Part shown: positions 49,101 to 58,613 of the stretch, in pieces | How positions within the stretch are numbered: position 1 is the stretch's first letter | Layout: each line of letters opens with the position of its first letter | Origin: Mrakia gelida | Lineage: Eukaryota; Basidiomycota; Tremellomycetes; Cystofilobasidiales; Mrakiaceae | Direction of reading: 5' to 3' | Length of the DNA: 64,000 nt | Assembly: GCA_024345305.1 (NCBI GenBank) | Contig: BRON01000007.1 | Location: forward strand, 186,001 to 250,000 | Notes under the pieces: generated by a model | Seen by the model: only the letters and a program-made list of their open reading frames with translations | Told to the model about the DNA's origin: nothing | Database searches by the model: none | Made by a program: the position numbers and the translations under genes

Positions 49101-50061
49101 CTCTACCTCCCAGCGCTAGTATCTTGCGAGTTCCTGGTGGGATCCCGCCTTGGAATGCTCCGTTCGTCGCGATCTTTGTTTGCTCGGTTCTTGGTCTCTG
49201 AACGAAGCTGACCTGCTGCGTCTTCGTTTCCACTTTCGTTTCCACAGCAAGTACACCGTTCCCTTCGATCAAGGAAACATCGACTCTGTCTACGGCGACA
49301 TGTCGACGATGGGGATCCATCCTGTCGTTTTTAGTACGAACACGACGTGAGTTCTTGTCTTCTCTCTCCCTCGTCGCCGTCTCGTCGAACGCGACAACTG
49401 ACCTCTCTTCCTTTCTACGATACGGCAGTCTGTACTCGTGAGTCATCCTCTTCTTCCCACTTCTCGTCTTCCTTCGAGCCTCGAACTGACCTCTCTTCCC
49501 CTCGTCTCTTCCCATTTCACAGGTGCTTCGTCCTCCTCTACGAAGAGATGTCCCACTTCGACTCCTCCTACAACGAGAAGGCCGTCTCAGCAGGATGCCT
49601 CGCCGTCTCGATGATCTCCCACATCGTCGACGTCAACTTTGGAGAGCTCGACGTGATCCTGGCGGTGTTTTGGAGGACGATCGCGAGGTTCTTGCTTGGG
49701 GAGGCGAAGAGGTTGAGACGCGATGGGTTCGATGAGGGTGAGCTTTGCTTCTCCTCCCACTTTCTCTTCGAGTGATGAAGGTCGAACTAGACGCTGACCG
49801 CACAATGTTGGGGGTTGGGTTTACAGAGGCTTCGCTGCGAGAGGTGGACGTAGAGGTGCTGCTGCTGAGCATGAGACGGATGGGAGAGGTTTGGGCTGTC
49901 GCGTTCGTCCTTCTCTTCCCCTTTCTTTCGCTCGTCTCGGGGACTGACTATCCTACTTCTTCTTCGCTTGCTGACCGCGCAGTGACTCTCAAGCATCTGC
50001 CATCGAAGCGCTCCAAAAGCTCGACCTCTCGGACGGCGATGGCAACGACGCGTCCAGTTAG
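46151..50061 (+). CDS. Zn2Cys6 transcription factor, paralogue 4
   Basis: Seventeen exons give 801 residues. The zinc cluster comes from exons 46151-46287, 46375-46387 (13 nt), 46468-46509 and 46609-46681: GSACQHCRKRKLRCSGEKPV, then C-K-G-C-x6-C and IECIYDDPSRPRGR, then MRLLEEKI. The regulatory half carries SLDGPSDRRP, VRKLDRRFIELSRRFIDLS, SYAEGWVQSG, PPRDGTELGEQIGAFWTAF, PIPLEDYKK, LRRFVDSLPPSASI, GGIPPWN, LLYEEMSHFDSSYNEK and LSMRRMGEVWAVA. Exon 49429-49437 is 9 nt (TLYS with its flanks) and is not separate in paralogue 3. Exons 48055-48076 and 48163-48181 are 22 and 19 nt. Intron 4 (46682-46897) is about 135 nt longer than the equivalent intron of paralogue 3 because it holds the foldback element at 46735-46840. 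Confidence 0.92.
46735..46840. mobile_element. MITE-like foldback element in an intron
   Basis: 106 bp with perfect 10-bp terminal inverted repeats (CTAGTCTCGA at 46735-46744, TCGAGACTAG at 46831-46840). Inner arms pair over about 25 bp (46755-46780 with 46789-46813: GCGTTTCGACCCC.. against ..GGGGACGAAACCG) around an 8-nt centre. Flanks TCGACCC and TCGATCCC may be an imperfect target-site duplication. It sits between donor and branch site of intron 4 of paralogue 4 and leaves both intact. It encodes nothing, so it would be non-autonomous. A structured intronic RNA is the alternative. Confidence 0.6.
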
Positions 50062-50456
50062 ATCACCTTGATCCGATTCCTCACAACTACGCATCTAGCT
50101 GTGGTACATATATAGAGTAAAGTTACATGGACTCTGAATCAGATCTTGCACCGGAACGACGAAGAAGAGCTCGAGGGAGAGGGAGATGGTGACTCGACGA
50201 CGCGATTTCTGTGATCCCAATGAGGCAATCCTTGAGCTTTTCCAAATCCTCGGTTCGGTACCGGTGAGATCAGAGTGCATACTAGCTTTTTCCAGCTCAG
50301 CTTCTAGACAGCTTCTTCGAAGATGGCTGTCGGAAGATAGGAACCAGTCGGAAGGATCGGAGCTGAAATCGACCAAAACGAATCGGACGGCGAGCTCGTT
50401 TTCTTCCTTCCACTCCTCGACTCCCTCTCTCCTCCCCTCCCCCATCTCTCTCGCCA
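50062..50456. promoter_or_regulatory. Promoter region of COX10
   Basis: 395 nt. An ACATATATAGAG stretch near 50105 could be a TATA element or part of the 3' end of the preceding gene. A CT-rich tract precedes ATG 50457. No other gene seen. Confidence 0.4.
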
Positions 50457-52352
50457 ATGCTCCTCCCCAAGCTACCGAGAGGCCCCGTTGTGGTCTCTCT
50501 GAGGTCCCTAGCAGAGCTTTCCACCCCCAGGAGGTCTATACACGTCGGACGACCTTGTTCGACCTCTTCTTCCAACTCCTTCCTCCCTTCAACGTCAAGT
50601 CTCCTCCCACCTCGCCCTTGGACCTCGTCGGATTCTACCTGGAAGGGGAAGGGGAGGGAAATGAGTAGTCAGACTGGGAGGAGGGAGGTTCAGCAGGGAG
50701 TCAAAGGACAGGGAGGAGGAGGGAGCAGCTCTTTGGAAGGAGTTTCAGCGTCCTCCTCCTCCTCGACCATCTCTCCTACCTCGGACGTCGTCGTCGATAC
50801 TTCCAACTTGGGAGCATCCCCCTCGCCTCTATCAGCAACTCTCTCCCACGATCCATCAGTAACCCCTCCGATCCCAACGGCTTCCCCTCTTTCCACCACT
50901 CCCACTCCCACTTTGAGCTCAACAGCTTCAGCTTCGCCTTCTTCCTCCCCCTCCTCCCAACTTCCCTCCTCTTCCTCTTCGTCCTCCTCTCCACCACCCA
51001 TCAAATACCAACCCTTACCCCTTCTTACCCTCCGTCGGCTCCTCTCCCTCTACGCGCAACTCACCAAATCTCGTCTCACCACCCTCGTCGTCCTCAGTTC
51101 GACCACCGGACTTGCCCTCTCCCCCATCCCAACCGAGATCTCCGTCCTCCTCTCCCTCGCCATCGGGACCTTCCTCACCTCAGGTTCAGCCAACGCCATC
51201 AACCAACTCTTCGAATCGCCCCTTGACGCTCAAGCAGTCCGAACAAGGAACCGTCCCCTCGTCACCAGAGCCATCTCCCCTCCTCACGCGGCCGTCTTCG
51301 CCCTCGTTTGCGCCATCCTGGGAGGAGGACTCCTCTGGTGGGGATGCAATCCGACGACGGCCATCCTAGGACTCGGAAACCTCGCTCTTTACGCGTTCGT
51401 CTACACGCCGATGAAGAGGTTGAGCGTCGCCAACACCTGGGTCGGTGCGGTTGTCGGAGCGGTCCCTCCAGTGATGGGTTGGACAGCGACGGGAGCGAGC
51501 GTTTGGCCTACGGAGGAGCAGAGGGTCTGGTTGCATCTCCCCGAGTGGGTTCCTACGGCGGAGGCGTACGTGTCGGAGAAGAAGCGGATCCAGATGGAAG
51601 AGGAGGAGGAGGAAGCCGACGACGTCGTTCACTTCGAAGGATGGCAACCTCTTCGTCGAGGCGAGTACCTCAAGGCTCTTCAACAAAAGAAGCAGGACTC
51701 TCTCAACTCCGCCTCGGATCTCGACGACGGCGTTCCCTTCCCCTCCATCGCCATCACTCCTTACGCCTTACCCTCGTTCATCAACATCAACTCCCTCATT
51801 CCCTCCTTCTCCTCCCTCTTCACCAACTCCACTCCCATCAACGCCCTCGCCCCCTTAACCCTCTTCATGGTCCTCTTCTCCTGGCAATTCCCCCACTTCA
51901 ACGCCCTCTCCCACCTCATCCGTTCAGCCTACACCTCCTCCTCCTACCACATGCTCTGCGTCATCTCCCCTCGACGAACCGCCCTCGTCTCCCTTCGACA
52001 CTCCCTCCTCCTCATCCCCATCTGCTCCGTCATGGCCCCCCTCTCCGGAGCAGTCACCTGGGCCTTCGCTTTCACGAGCTTGGTCCCTAACGGGTTGATG
52101 CTCAGGAGGGCGATTCAGTTTACGAAGAGGACGAGGGAGAAGGAGGCGAGGGTGTTGTTTTGGGCGAGTTTGTGGCATCTGCCGGTGGTGCTGGGGTTGA
52201 TGATGGTGCATAAGACGGATGCGGGGTGGGTGGATTGGGTGGCAGAGACGTGGGTGTGGAGGAAGTTGAGGAAGGTTTGGAGAGATTTCAGGCAGGAGAG
52301 TCCCGAGGTGATGTTCCAGAGGGTTTTGGAGGCCAGGGAGAAGTCGAGGTGA
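50457..52352 (+). CDS. COX10: Protoheme IX farnesyltransferase (heme O synthase), mitochondrial
   Basis: A single exon of 631 residues, unusual in this intron-dense window. UbiA-family enzyme of the inner mitochondrial membrane that farnesylates heme B to heme O for cytochrome c oxidase. The N-terminus is an Arg/Ser-rich presequence (MLLPKLPRGPVV, RRSIHVGRP) followed by a long Ser/Pro/Thr linker to residue ~180. Core motifs: YAQLTKSRLTTLVVLSSTTG, NAINQLFESPLDAQAVRTRN (the N-x3-E/D-x3-D prenyl-diphosphate site), FVYTPMKRLSVANTWVGAVV and FSWQFPHFNALS. An acidic, loop-like insertion of roughly 110 residues separates GWTATGAS from LTLFMVLFSWQF; family members normally have a short loop there. Several hydrophobic helices are visible. 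Confidence 0.95.
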   Translation: MLLPKLPRGPVVVSLRSLAELSTPRRSIHVGRPCSTSSSNSFLPSTSSLLPPRPWTSSDSTWKGKGREMSSQTGRREVQQGVKGQGGGGSSSLEGVSASSSSSTISPTSDVVVDTSNLGASPSPLSATLSHDPSVTPPIPTASPLSTTPTPTLSSTASASPSSSPSSQLPSSSSSSSSPPPIKYQPLPLLTLRRLLSLYAQLTKSRLTTLVVLSSTTGLALSPIPTEISVLLSLAIGTFLTSGSANAINQLFESPLDAQAVRTRNRPLVTRAISPPHAAVFALVCAILGGGLLWWGCNPTTAILGLGNLALYAFVYTPMKRLSVANTWVGAVVGAVPPVMGWTATGASVWPTEEQRVWLHLPEWVPTAEAYVSEKKRIQMEEEEEEADDVVHFEGWQPLRRGEYLKALQQKKQDSLNSASDLDDGVPFPSIAITPYALPSFININSLIPSFSSLFTNSTPINALAPLTLFMVLFSWQFPHFNALSHLIRSAYTSSSYHMLCVISPRRTALVSLRHSLLLIPICSVMAPLSGAVTWAFAFTSLVPNGLMLRRAIQFTKRTREKEARVLFWASLWHLPVVLGLMMVHKTDAGWVDWVAETWVWRKLRKVWRDFRQESPEVMFQRVLEAREKSR

Positions 52353-53390
52353 TCTATGTCAGTATTCAGTCTATCAGAGAAGGTGGTTGAGCGTCTGAAA
52401 GAGTCGAAAGGATCGGATCGGAAGGAGGAGGGAAAGCAAACGAGACGAGACGCGTCGCGTCCTTGACTTTCGAAGCTGGCTGTTTCTGTCGCTTATCAGT
52501 TAGCTAGCAGCGACGGGCGACATCTCGACGATCGAACAGGCTCATAGCTGCCTCGGATGTTCCGACGAATACCTGAGAGCTTCCAATGGCGCTGGAAATG
52601 GTGGAGTTGGTCGAGTTCGCGACGAGTCCCCGGCTGGTTGGCCAACGCGTCTCTTTTCGTTCAACCCCTGGACCTCGTCGTCCTTAGCACACACAGCCTC
52701 CCTTGGATTCTCGCACCTGAACTTCTGTTGCTCGTGTGAGAGAGAGAGCGCATGTCATCAAAAAAGAAGACGCGAGAGACCAAGATCGTGAACGAACGCG
52801 TTCACCCCACATCGCCCCTCCTCCCGCTGAACGACGACCGATTCCGAACGAAGGCGACATGCAGAGATCGCCTGAGGAGGATTCCACGTGGGAGAAGAAG
52901 TGCGAGGAAGAAGTAAGGGAGAGGATCTGACGAGGGAGGAGGGATGAACGAAAGAACGAAGAGAGACGCGTCGAAGTCAGTCTTCGTCTTCAAGCGAGCG
53001 AGATGAGAAGAAGAACCCAAAGTCACTGTGTCATGAGGTTTTGAGAAGGAGGGCAGTAGATTTGGAAACGTCTTCTTGCGACTGCGAGGGAAGATGGAGG
53101 AGGTCCGGCTTGGTTTCGACGCGACGACGACCGAGCGAGGGAGGGAGGGAGGGAGGGCCGAGTGAGGAGGGATGGGTTTGGTTGAAGGGTGGAGGGATAG
53201 ATGATGTGATGGATGGGTAGTAGGGGTGCAAGGTGATGTTGGGGTGGAGGTTGCGAGGGTATCGAGGATCCGGAGGGCGAAGGGGAGAGGGAAACAACGC
53301 GTCGAGCTGAAGGTCCAAAAGGGAGAAATGAAGAGTCAATTCAGCGCTCGAAAGAAAGCGACACGGGATAGTAAGGAGTACGAACTCACC
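52353..53390. other. Convergent spacer, probably with a 3'UTR intron of the F-box-like gene
   Basis: About 1.04 kb between two converging stops, with GACGCGTC near 52449 and 52967. Directly after the minus-strand stop (53391-53393) is a GTGAGT donor, and about 75 nt further a CTGAATTGACT branch-like region and CTTCAG acceptor near 53308. This looks like an intron just downstream of the stop codon. No coding sequence supported. Confidence 0.5.
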
Positions 53391-54426
53391 TCAAGCCTCA
53401 ATCTCAACCAGGAGCACCTGTCTCATCATCTCCGGCAAACCCTCAATCGCTTTCAACGTCTCCTCCCTCTCGTCCTCCTGATGCACGACGAGAACGACCG
53501 ACCCAGCTCGTACCTCGTCCACGTCAGTGTAGTGCGACCCGTTCAGATGGCCAACTACCGACGTGAGGGTGTTGGACTTGGTGCTGAGGAGGGAGGGAAG
53601 ATCGATCCGAACGGCTCCATGGGAAGTGGCGAAGCTTCCCGTGCACCGGATACGAGATGGCACCTTTGCAGACCAGGAGGTCCAGACGAGTCCATCCTTC
53701 GAGTTCCGAGATAGCGGCGCTCTCAGTCTCGTACCAAGGACCCCAAAAAGACGGACGACCTCGGAGTCGAAAGTCCATTCGAGTGGGATTGAGAAGGGGG
53801 AAGAGAGAGGCGTGGAGCTCTCGATTGATGTCCCGATTGTCGTGATGGTAGGAGATCAAGAGGGAGCCGAGCAGGAGAGAAGCTGATTCAGAAAACCTTG
53901 AAGAAGAGAGTCGAAAGCGGCTGAAGCCTTTGGAGGGGGTGCAAACGAGGAGGAAGTCGAAGGAGAGGGAGCGGAGTTGGGTGAGGTCTAAGTGAGGGTT
54001 GATTCGAGAGGGAGAGGAAGAGACCTGGGTTGGAGAAAACAGACGATCAGGAAACATAAAGAACTGAGATATGAACGTGAGATCGAGAGATTGAAGACAA
54101 ACGTGGAAGAGAAGAAGTGATGGAGCGTACCTTCCTCGACTGCTTCCTCTCGCAGAACAACGCCTCCAGCTGCTTCACGGTGGTGACCTCGACTTCCTTG
54201 TAAAGGAGACTTGACGTAGCGACGAGGAAGTCAAACGAGACTCTTCCTAGAGTCGCCAGAGTCGAGGTATCGGCTTGCTGAAAGATTTGAGCGAGGACAT
54301 CCCATGGAAGGGGGCGACGATGGGATCGAAGTCGACGAGGTGGGACCTGAGAGAAACGAGCGAACGAGGGAAGTCAGTATCTCGATCTTGAATGAGAGCA
54401 GCATGAGGGCTACTAACCTGAGACAT
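53391..54426 (-). CDS. F-box-like protein of unknown target
   Basis: Four exons (54426-54418, 54346-54131, 54024-53897, 53817-53391) give 259 residues. The first exon is nine nt (Met-Ser-Gln). An F-box-like helix set follows: LPWDVLAQIFQQADTSTLA, then LGRVSFDFLVATSSLLYKEV. F-box proteins usually present substrates to SCF ubiquitin ligases; the rest of this protein has no clear LRR or WD repeats (LRSLSFDFLLVCTPSKGF, SIPLEWTFDSEVVRLFGVLG, GSFATSHGAVRIDLPSLL). The intron between exons 3 and 4 has a weak GTTTTC donor and was chosen because it switches to the clearly coding downstream frame. Such small F-box-like genes are common in basidiomycete yeasts. Assignment rests on the N-terminal pattern only. 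Confidence 0.6.
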
Positions 54427-54911
54427 GGATGGTTGAGAAACGAGAGAAGAAAGGGCTGGGGTGGTGAGAGTTGACTGACCGAAAGGAGAAGGGAGGAACG
54501 AAGGTGAGCTTGAACTTGATCGCTTCTTCGGCTTCCAGCGTCCTACTGCGAAATCCCAAAGGGGTGGAGACTCACCCTTTGCTGTATAGAGGCCTTGAGA
54601 GCGACAATCGGATCAAAGCGTGGGAGATTCGGGGCAAGAAGCGACGAGGAAGGGAAGGGAAGGAGATGATGATCGTTCGAGCTGAAGAGAGCCGGAGGAG
54701 CGAGTCGCGAGCTTCTTCCTTCTCGCCAGCGTCCTTTTTTTCGACGAAAAATTCAAGCCCTCATCTACATCATTCATAGACCTCCCGAGCTTGAGTCTAC
54801 CACGAAAACCCGAAATCAGCCCCCGAAACCTCCACTCTCTTTGCTCTCCTCCCTTCCTCCCCTCTTGACCTCAAACGACCATCATCTCCCCTTCCCTCCC
54901 TCCTTCGAGCC
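54427..54911. promoter_or_regulatory. Bidirectional promoter: F-box-like gene / MIA40
   Basis: 485 nt between divergent starts; strongly CT-rich over the last 120 nt before ATG 54912. No further gene. Confidence 0.45.
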
Positions 54912-56223
54912 ATGTTCTCCCCTCGACTCCTCCTTCCCCGCGCTCTCCCTCGGACATCCCTCCTCTCTCGTACCCTCTCCACCCTCCCTCCCACTCCTCC
55001 TCCAGCAGCTGCTCGCCCTTCTCGTCTGAGATCGTTCGCTCTCACCTCCGCGAGCTTGGTCATTGCCGGCTACGCCATGGTCGCATCTCAGAACCAGGCT
55101 ACCCTCATGCTCGAGGAAGCTCAGGGAATCACTAGAGGTTAGTGCTCGTCTCTGCGTGCTCTTGGGGTGCTTCGAAATGACGTTGGGAGTGCAGGAGGAC
55201 AGGAGGGAGGGAGAGAGAGGAAAGGAAGGAAGGGAACGGGTTTTGACCTTCTTCGTTTTGCTGACCGACCCTCCCTCCCTTCCTCTTCATCTCTCCTCCT
55301 CACCTCCTCTTCTCGTATGCAGAACCTTGCTCCACCCAACCCTCATTCCCAGCTCAACCCCCGACCACCTCTTCCTCCAAAACGTCCTCCTCCATTGGCG
55401 GAGAGCCCGAATTCGAATCCACCTCCGTCCAATCCTCCTTCTCCTCCTCCCAGCCCAAGGAGATGACCCAGGAGGAGATCGACGACCTCGACTCGGGTCT
55501 CGAGGATGGAGAGGGAGGAGCTTCATCGTCTTCGTCCAGCTCGGGGGCCAACTCGGCTGCTTACAACGAGGAGACGGGGGAGATCAACTGGGATTGCCCG
55601 GTGAGTCGTCGACCTCCTTTCTTCGAGCTCACGTTTGAGGAGGAAGGAAAGAGACGTTCCGCTGACTTACTCGCTCGCTTTGTTATTCGGGTGCGTGCAG
55701 TGCCTCGGAGGAATGGCTCACGGACCTTGTGGAGAGCAGTTCAGGGCAAGCTTCACCTGTTTCGTTCGATCCGAGGAGGAGCCCAAGGGGATCGAATGCG
55801 TAGAGTCCTTCAAGGCCATGCAGGGTTGCTTCAGGGAACATCCCGAGATCTACGGAGGTGAGCACCATCTTTTCCTCGCATCGCCTTGACCTGTCTAAAG
55901 GGCAGGGGACGCGGAGAAGTCCAAGTCGAGATCGAGCTGACCAACTCTCCCTCCCCTTCCCTTCTTCTTCCTCAGGCGACGACTTCGACGAAGAGGACGA
56001 CGACCCCGAAGCCGACGCCGCCTTCGAGAAGGCTCATCCTCCTCCAGCAGGCTTGGAGAACTACGAGGCCGGATCAGGGGACGACGCGGACTTGATCGCT
56101 CGAGCCGAGCAGGCGTTGGGGGCAGGCAAGGTCTCGGAGGGACTGCAAGAGGCGAAGGAGGGTGGGGAGCCGTTGTTCAAGGAGAAGATCGGGAGCAAGA
56201 CGGAGACGGACTCGCAGATCTGA
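54912..56223 (+). CDS. MIA40: Mitochondrial intermembrane space import and assembly protein 40
   Basis: Four exons (54912-55137, 55323-55600, 55701-55857, 55976-56223) give 302 residues. Mia40 is the oxidoreductase that traps and oxidises Cys-rich proteins imported into the intermembrane space, with Erv1 as electron acceptor. The N-terminus is an Arg/Pro-rich presequence followed by a single membrane anchor ([15 protein letters not shown]), as in fungal Mia40. A disordered Ser/Asp/Glu linker leads to the catalytic CPC (one Cys-Pro from exon 2, the next Cys from exon 3) and the twin CX9C core: [20 protein letters not shown] and [20 protein letters not shown]. An acidic tail of about 80 residues follows. 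The intron splitting the CPC motif is notable. Confidence 0.96.
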
Positions 56224-56675
56224 TCAGGTGGACCTGGGAGCTTTGTCTATCTTGTTTTGGGAGGGAGAGAGGGAGGGAGGGAGGAGAAAACGCGTCCGTC
56301 GAGGACGCACCCAACATCACCGATCTCGCATTTGCTTTTCCTTAAATGTAGAGTAGATATCGTCTTCAGTTATGGTATCAGCATCCCATCTCTCTGAATC
56401 CAGATCGTGGTGTTGAGAGAACGAGAGAGGAAGAGGCAAGACGTGCGAGTTGAGCGGACCAAATCGAACGAGCTCAAATCGCTCCTCCTTCCTGTCACTC
56501 GTCTTCGTCTCGGTCCTCTCCCAACCCACAAGCTTGACCTCTTCTCTTCTCTTCCCCTCGACTGGAACCGCTACCTTGCCCTCAGCTCACCCTCTTCGAC
56601 CCCTCAGCTCGCGCTCTTCAAACGCAACCTCCCCTCAAACTCTCCAAGCTCAACCTCCCCTCCTCCTCCTCCTCG
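56224..56675. other. Spacer / promoter of PDX2
   Basis: 452 nt. A low-GC stretch (CTTAAATGTAGAGTAGATATC) around 56341 is likely 3'UTR of MIA40. CT-rich sequence precedes ATG 56676. No gene. Confidence 0.45.
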
Positions 56676-58205
56676 ATGCCCGCCCTTCCCTACACGATCG
56701 GAGTGCTCGCTCTGCAAGGAGCGTTCATCGAACACATCAACCTGATCAACAAGCTCAAGATCCCTAAGAGTCAACTCGTCTTGGGAGAGAACAAGGACGA
56801 GGTCGTGATCGTTACTTTGGCCGTCAGGACGAAGGAGGATTTGGAGAGGTGTGGTGAGCTCTCTTCACTTTCTCAAGCTTCTCTGCCTCCCCTTGTCTCG
56901 ATACTTTCCGTGGGCTTGACAGCTGGAGCTGACTCGCTCGTGCTTGACTCGTTTGCGTTGTTGTAGATGCGTTGATCATCCCTGGAGGTTCGTTCTCTCC
57001 CTCCCTTCGTTTCCTTCAAGCTCAACGAGCTCGAGCTGTCCCTTCGCTCGTTTCTGACTCGACGCTTTCTCTGTCTTTCTCGTTCGCTTCCTTCGTTTTG
57101 GGCTTGAACAGGAGAATCAACCTCGATAGCCTCCATTGCCACTCGATCTGGTTTGCTGGAACCGCTGAGAGCGTTCTGTCAGGATCCTGAGAAGGTGAGC
57201 TTCACTCGCTCGCTTGACCTCCTTCGCTCCTCGAGTCGAGCTCGTCGTTCGATTTGAGCTGACGCGACTTCTATCTCTCACTTTGTTTCTGTTCAGCCTT
57301 GTCTAGGGACCTGTGCTGGTATGATCTTGTTGGCTGAGAAGGTGAGTTGCCCGGCTTCCGCTCTTGTGGACGGAGGGGGTAAAGAGGGGAAGAACGCGCG
57401 AGTACGCATGAGAAGAGATAAGGCGACGCTGACTCTGTTTTCGTTCTCGTTTGTCCAACGAAGGCTGAGGGAGCCAAGAAGGGAGGCCAGGAGTTGTTCG
57501 GTGGAATGACTACCAACGTCCGTGAGTCCTAGCGCTCCTCGACCCTTCTGTCGCGACGCGTTCGTTCGCTTCGCTTTGAGCTAAGTTCCTCTCTCGGTTC
57601 CTTCCTCGTTCGTCTTCGTCAGTGCGGAATGGTTTCGGATCCCAGGTAAGCTAGCTCTTACCCTTCTCTGCGGTGCGGGAGAGACGAGGCTCACCACTTT
57701 TGTCTCGCTTCGTTTTGTTCAGCTCGAATCTTTCGAATCCCCCTTGATCCTCTCGCCCCTCCTGAACACCTTCCAACCCCCGCAACCCTCTTCCTCATCA
57801 TCTTCATCAGATGGTGAGAAGGACCCTCTGCCACCGTTCAATGGAATCTTCATTCGTGCTCCTGTGTGTACCGAGTCCTCGTCGCACTTCCTCGTCCATC
57901 TTCCTTCACCTTCCTCATCCTTGAACTGACCGTATCTCCCTCTCCCCTCCCTCCTCGCTCCATCCTCGCAGATGCTCCTCCCCTCCCCCTCCTCCTCCCT
58001 CCAAATTCTCGCCCACCTCCCTTTCCAACCCACTCCCGACAACCCTTCGTCCTCCATCGTCGCCTTCCTCGAAGGCAAGAAGATGGCCATCAGTTTCCAT
58101 CCTGAGTTGACGGCTGGAGTGCCTGGGGGAGGGAGGTTCCATGAGTTCTTTGTGAGGGGAGTTTGTCTGGGCGGGAAGGGAGTTGGGGGGACGGTCGTTG
58201 AGTAG
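56676..58205 (+). CDS. PDX2: Pyridoxal 5'-phosphate synthase glutaminase subunit
   Basis: Eight exons (56676-56853, 56967-56987, 57112-57194, 57297-57341, 57464-57521, 57623-57645, 57723-57863, 57972-58205) give 260 residues. Pdx2 (yeast SNO) hydrolyses glutamine and passes ammonia to Pdx1 (SNZ) for de novo vitamin B6 synthesis in the cytosol. The family pattern is complete: GVLALQGAFIEHI, LIIPGGESTSI (exon junction inside the GGES loop), PCLGTCAGMILLAE with the nucleophile Cys, a Pdx2-type VLRNGFGSQ-L-E-S-F-E segment, and FHPELTAG with the catalytic His and Glu. A Ser-rich insertion of about 25 residues lies between ILSPLLNTF and FNGIFIRAP. Two exons are only 21 and 23 nt. No SNZ gene is nearby, so the usual SNZ-SNO pairing is absent here. 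Confidence 0.95.
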
Positions 58206-58613
58206 ACGAGGGCGAGGAGAGAGGAGGGTTGATGAGGTTGGGTTCTTCTTGGGCATGTTTGTTTGGTAGATCGGGTTAGACTTCACTTTAGACGAGCTGC
58301 TTACGACGACTTAAGATCTTGATGCTGGAAGAAGGGAAAAGATCTGAGAGGGATGAGAACGAAGACGCGTCGAAATTACCAACCTCGTTTTCGACTCTCT
58401 CTGTTGCCTTTCTTCTTCGCGAAAATCATCGCGAAACTTCGCTCAATATATAGATACCCTTCCAATCTTCCCTCTCCCCACCAGCGAAAACTTTCCTACC
58501 CCCATCTCACATGCCCTCCAACCCTTACTGCGCCTCGGCTGCCCCCCTCCCTCCTTCCCGAGCTCACCCTTCCTCCTCCTCCAAACGCTCACCCTCCCAA
58601 TCAAGCAACAAAC
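58206..58613. promoter_or_regulatory. Promoter of the 3-hydroxyacyl-CoA dehydrogenase gene
   Basis: 408 nt. A TATA-like CAATATATAG lies near 58443, about 170 nt upstream of the ATG. GACGCGTC occurs near 58365. The rest is CT-rich leader. Confidence 0.45.

Noticed and set aside
22023..50061. Secondary-metabolite gene cluster
   Set aside because: Four regulators and one SDR are present, but there is no polyketide synthase, NRPS, terpene synthase, P450 or transporter, and conserved Rictor and PDI genes interrupt the block.
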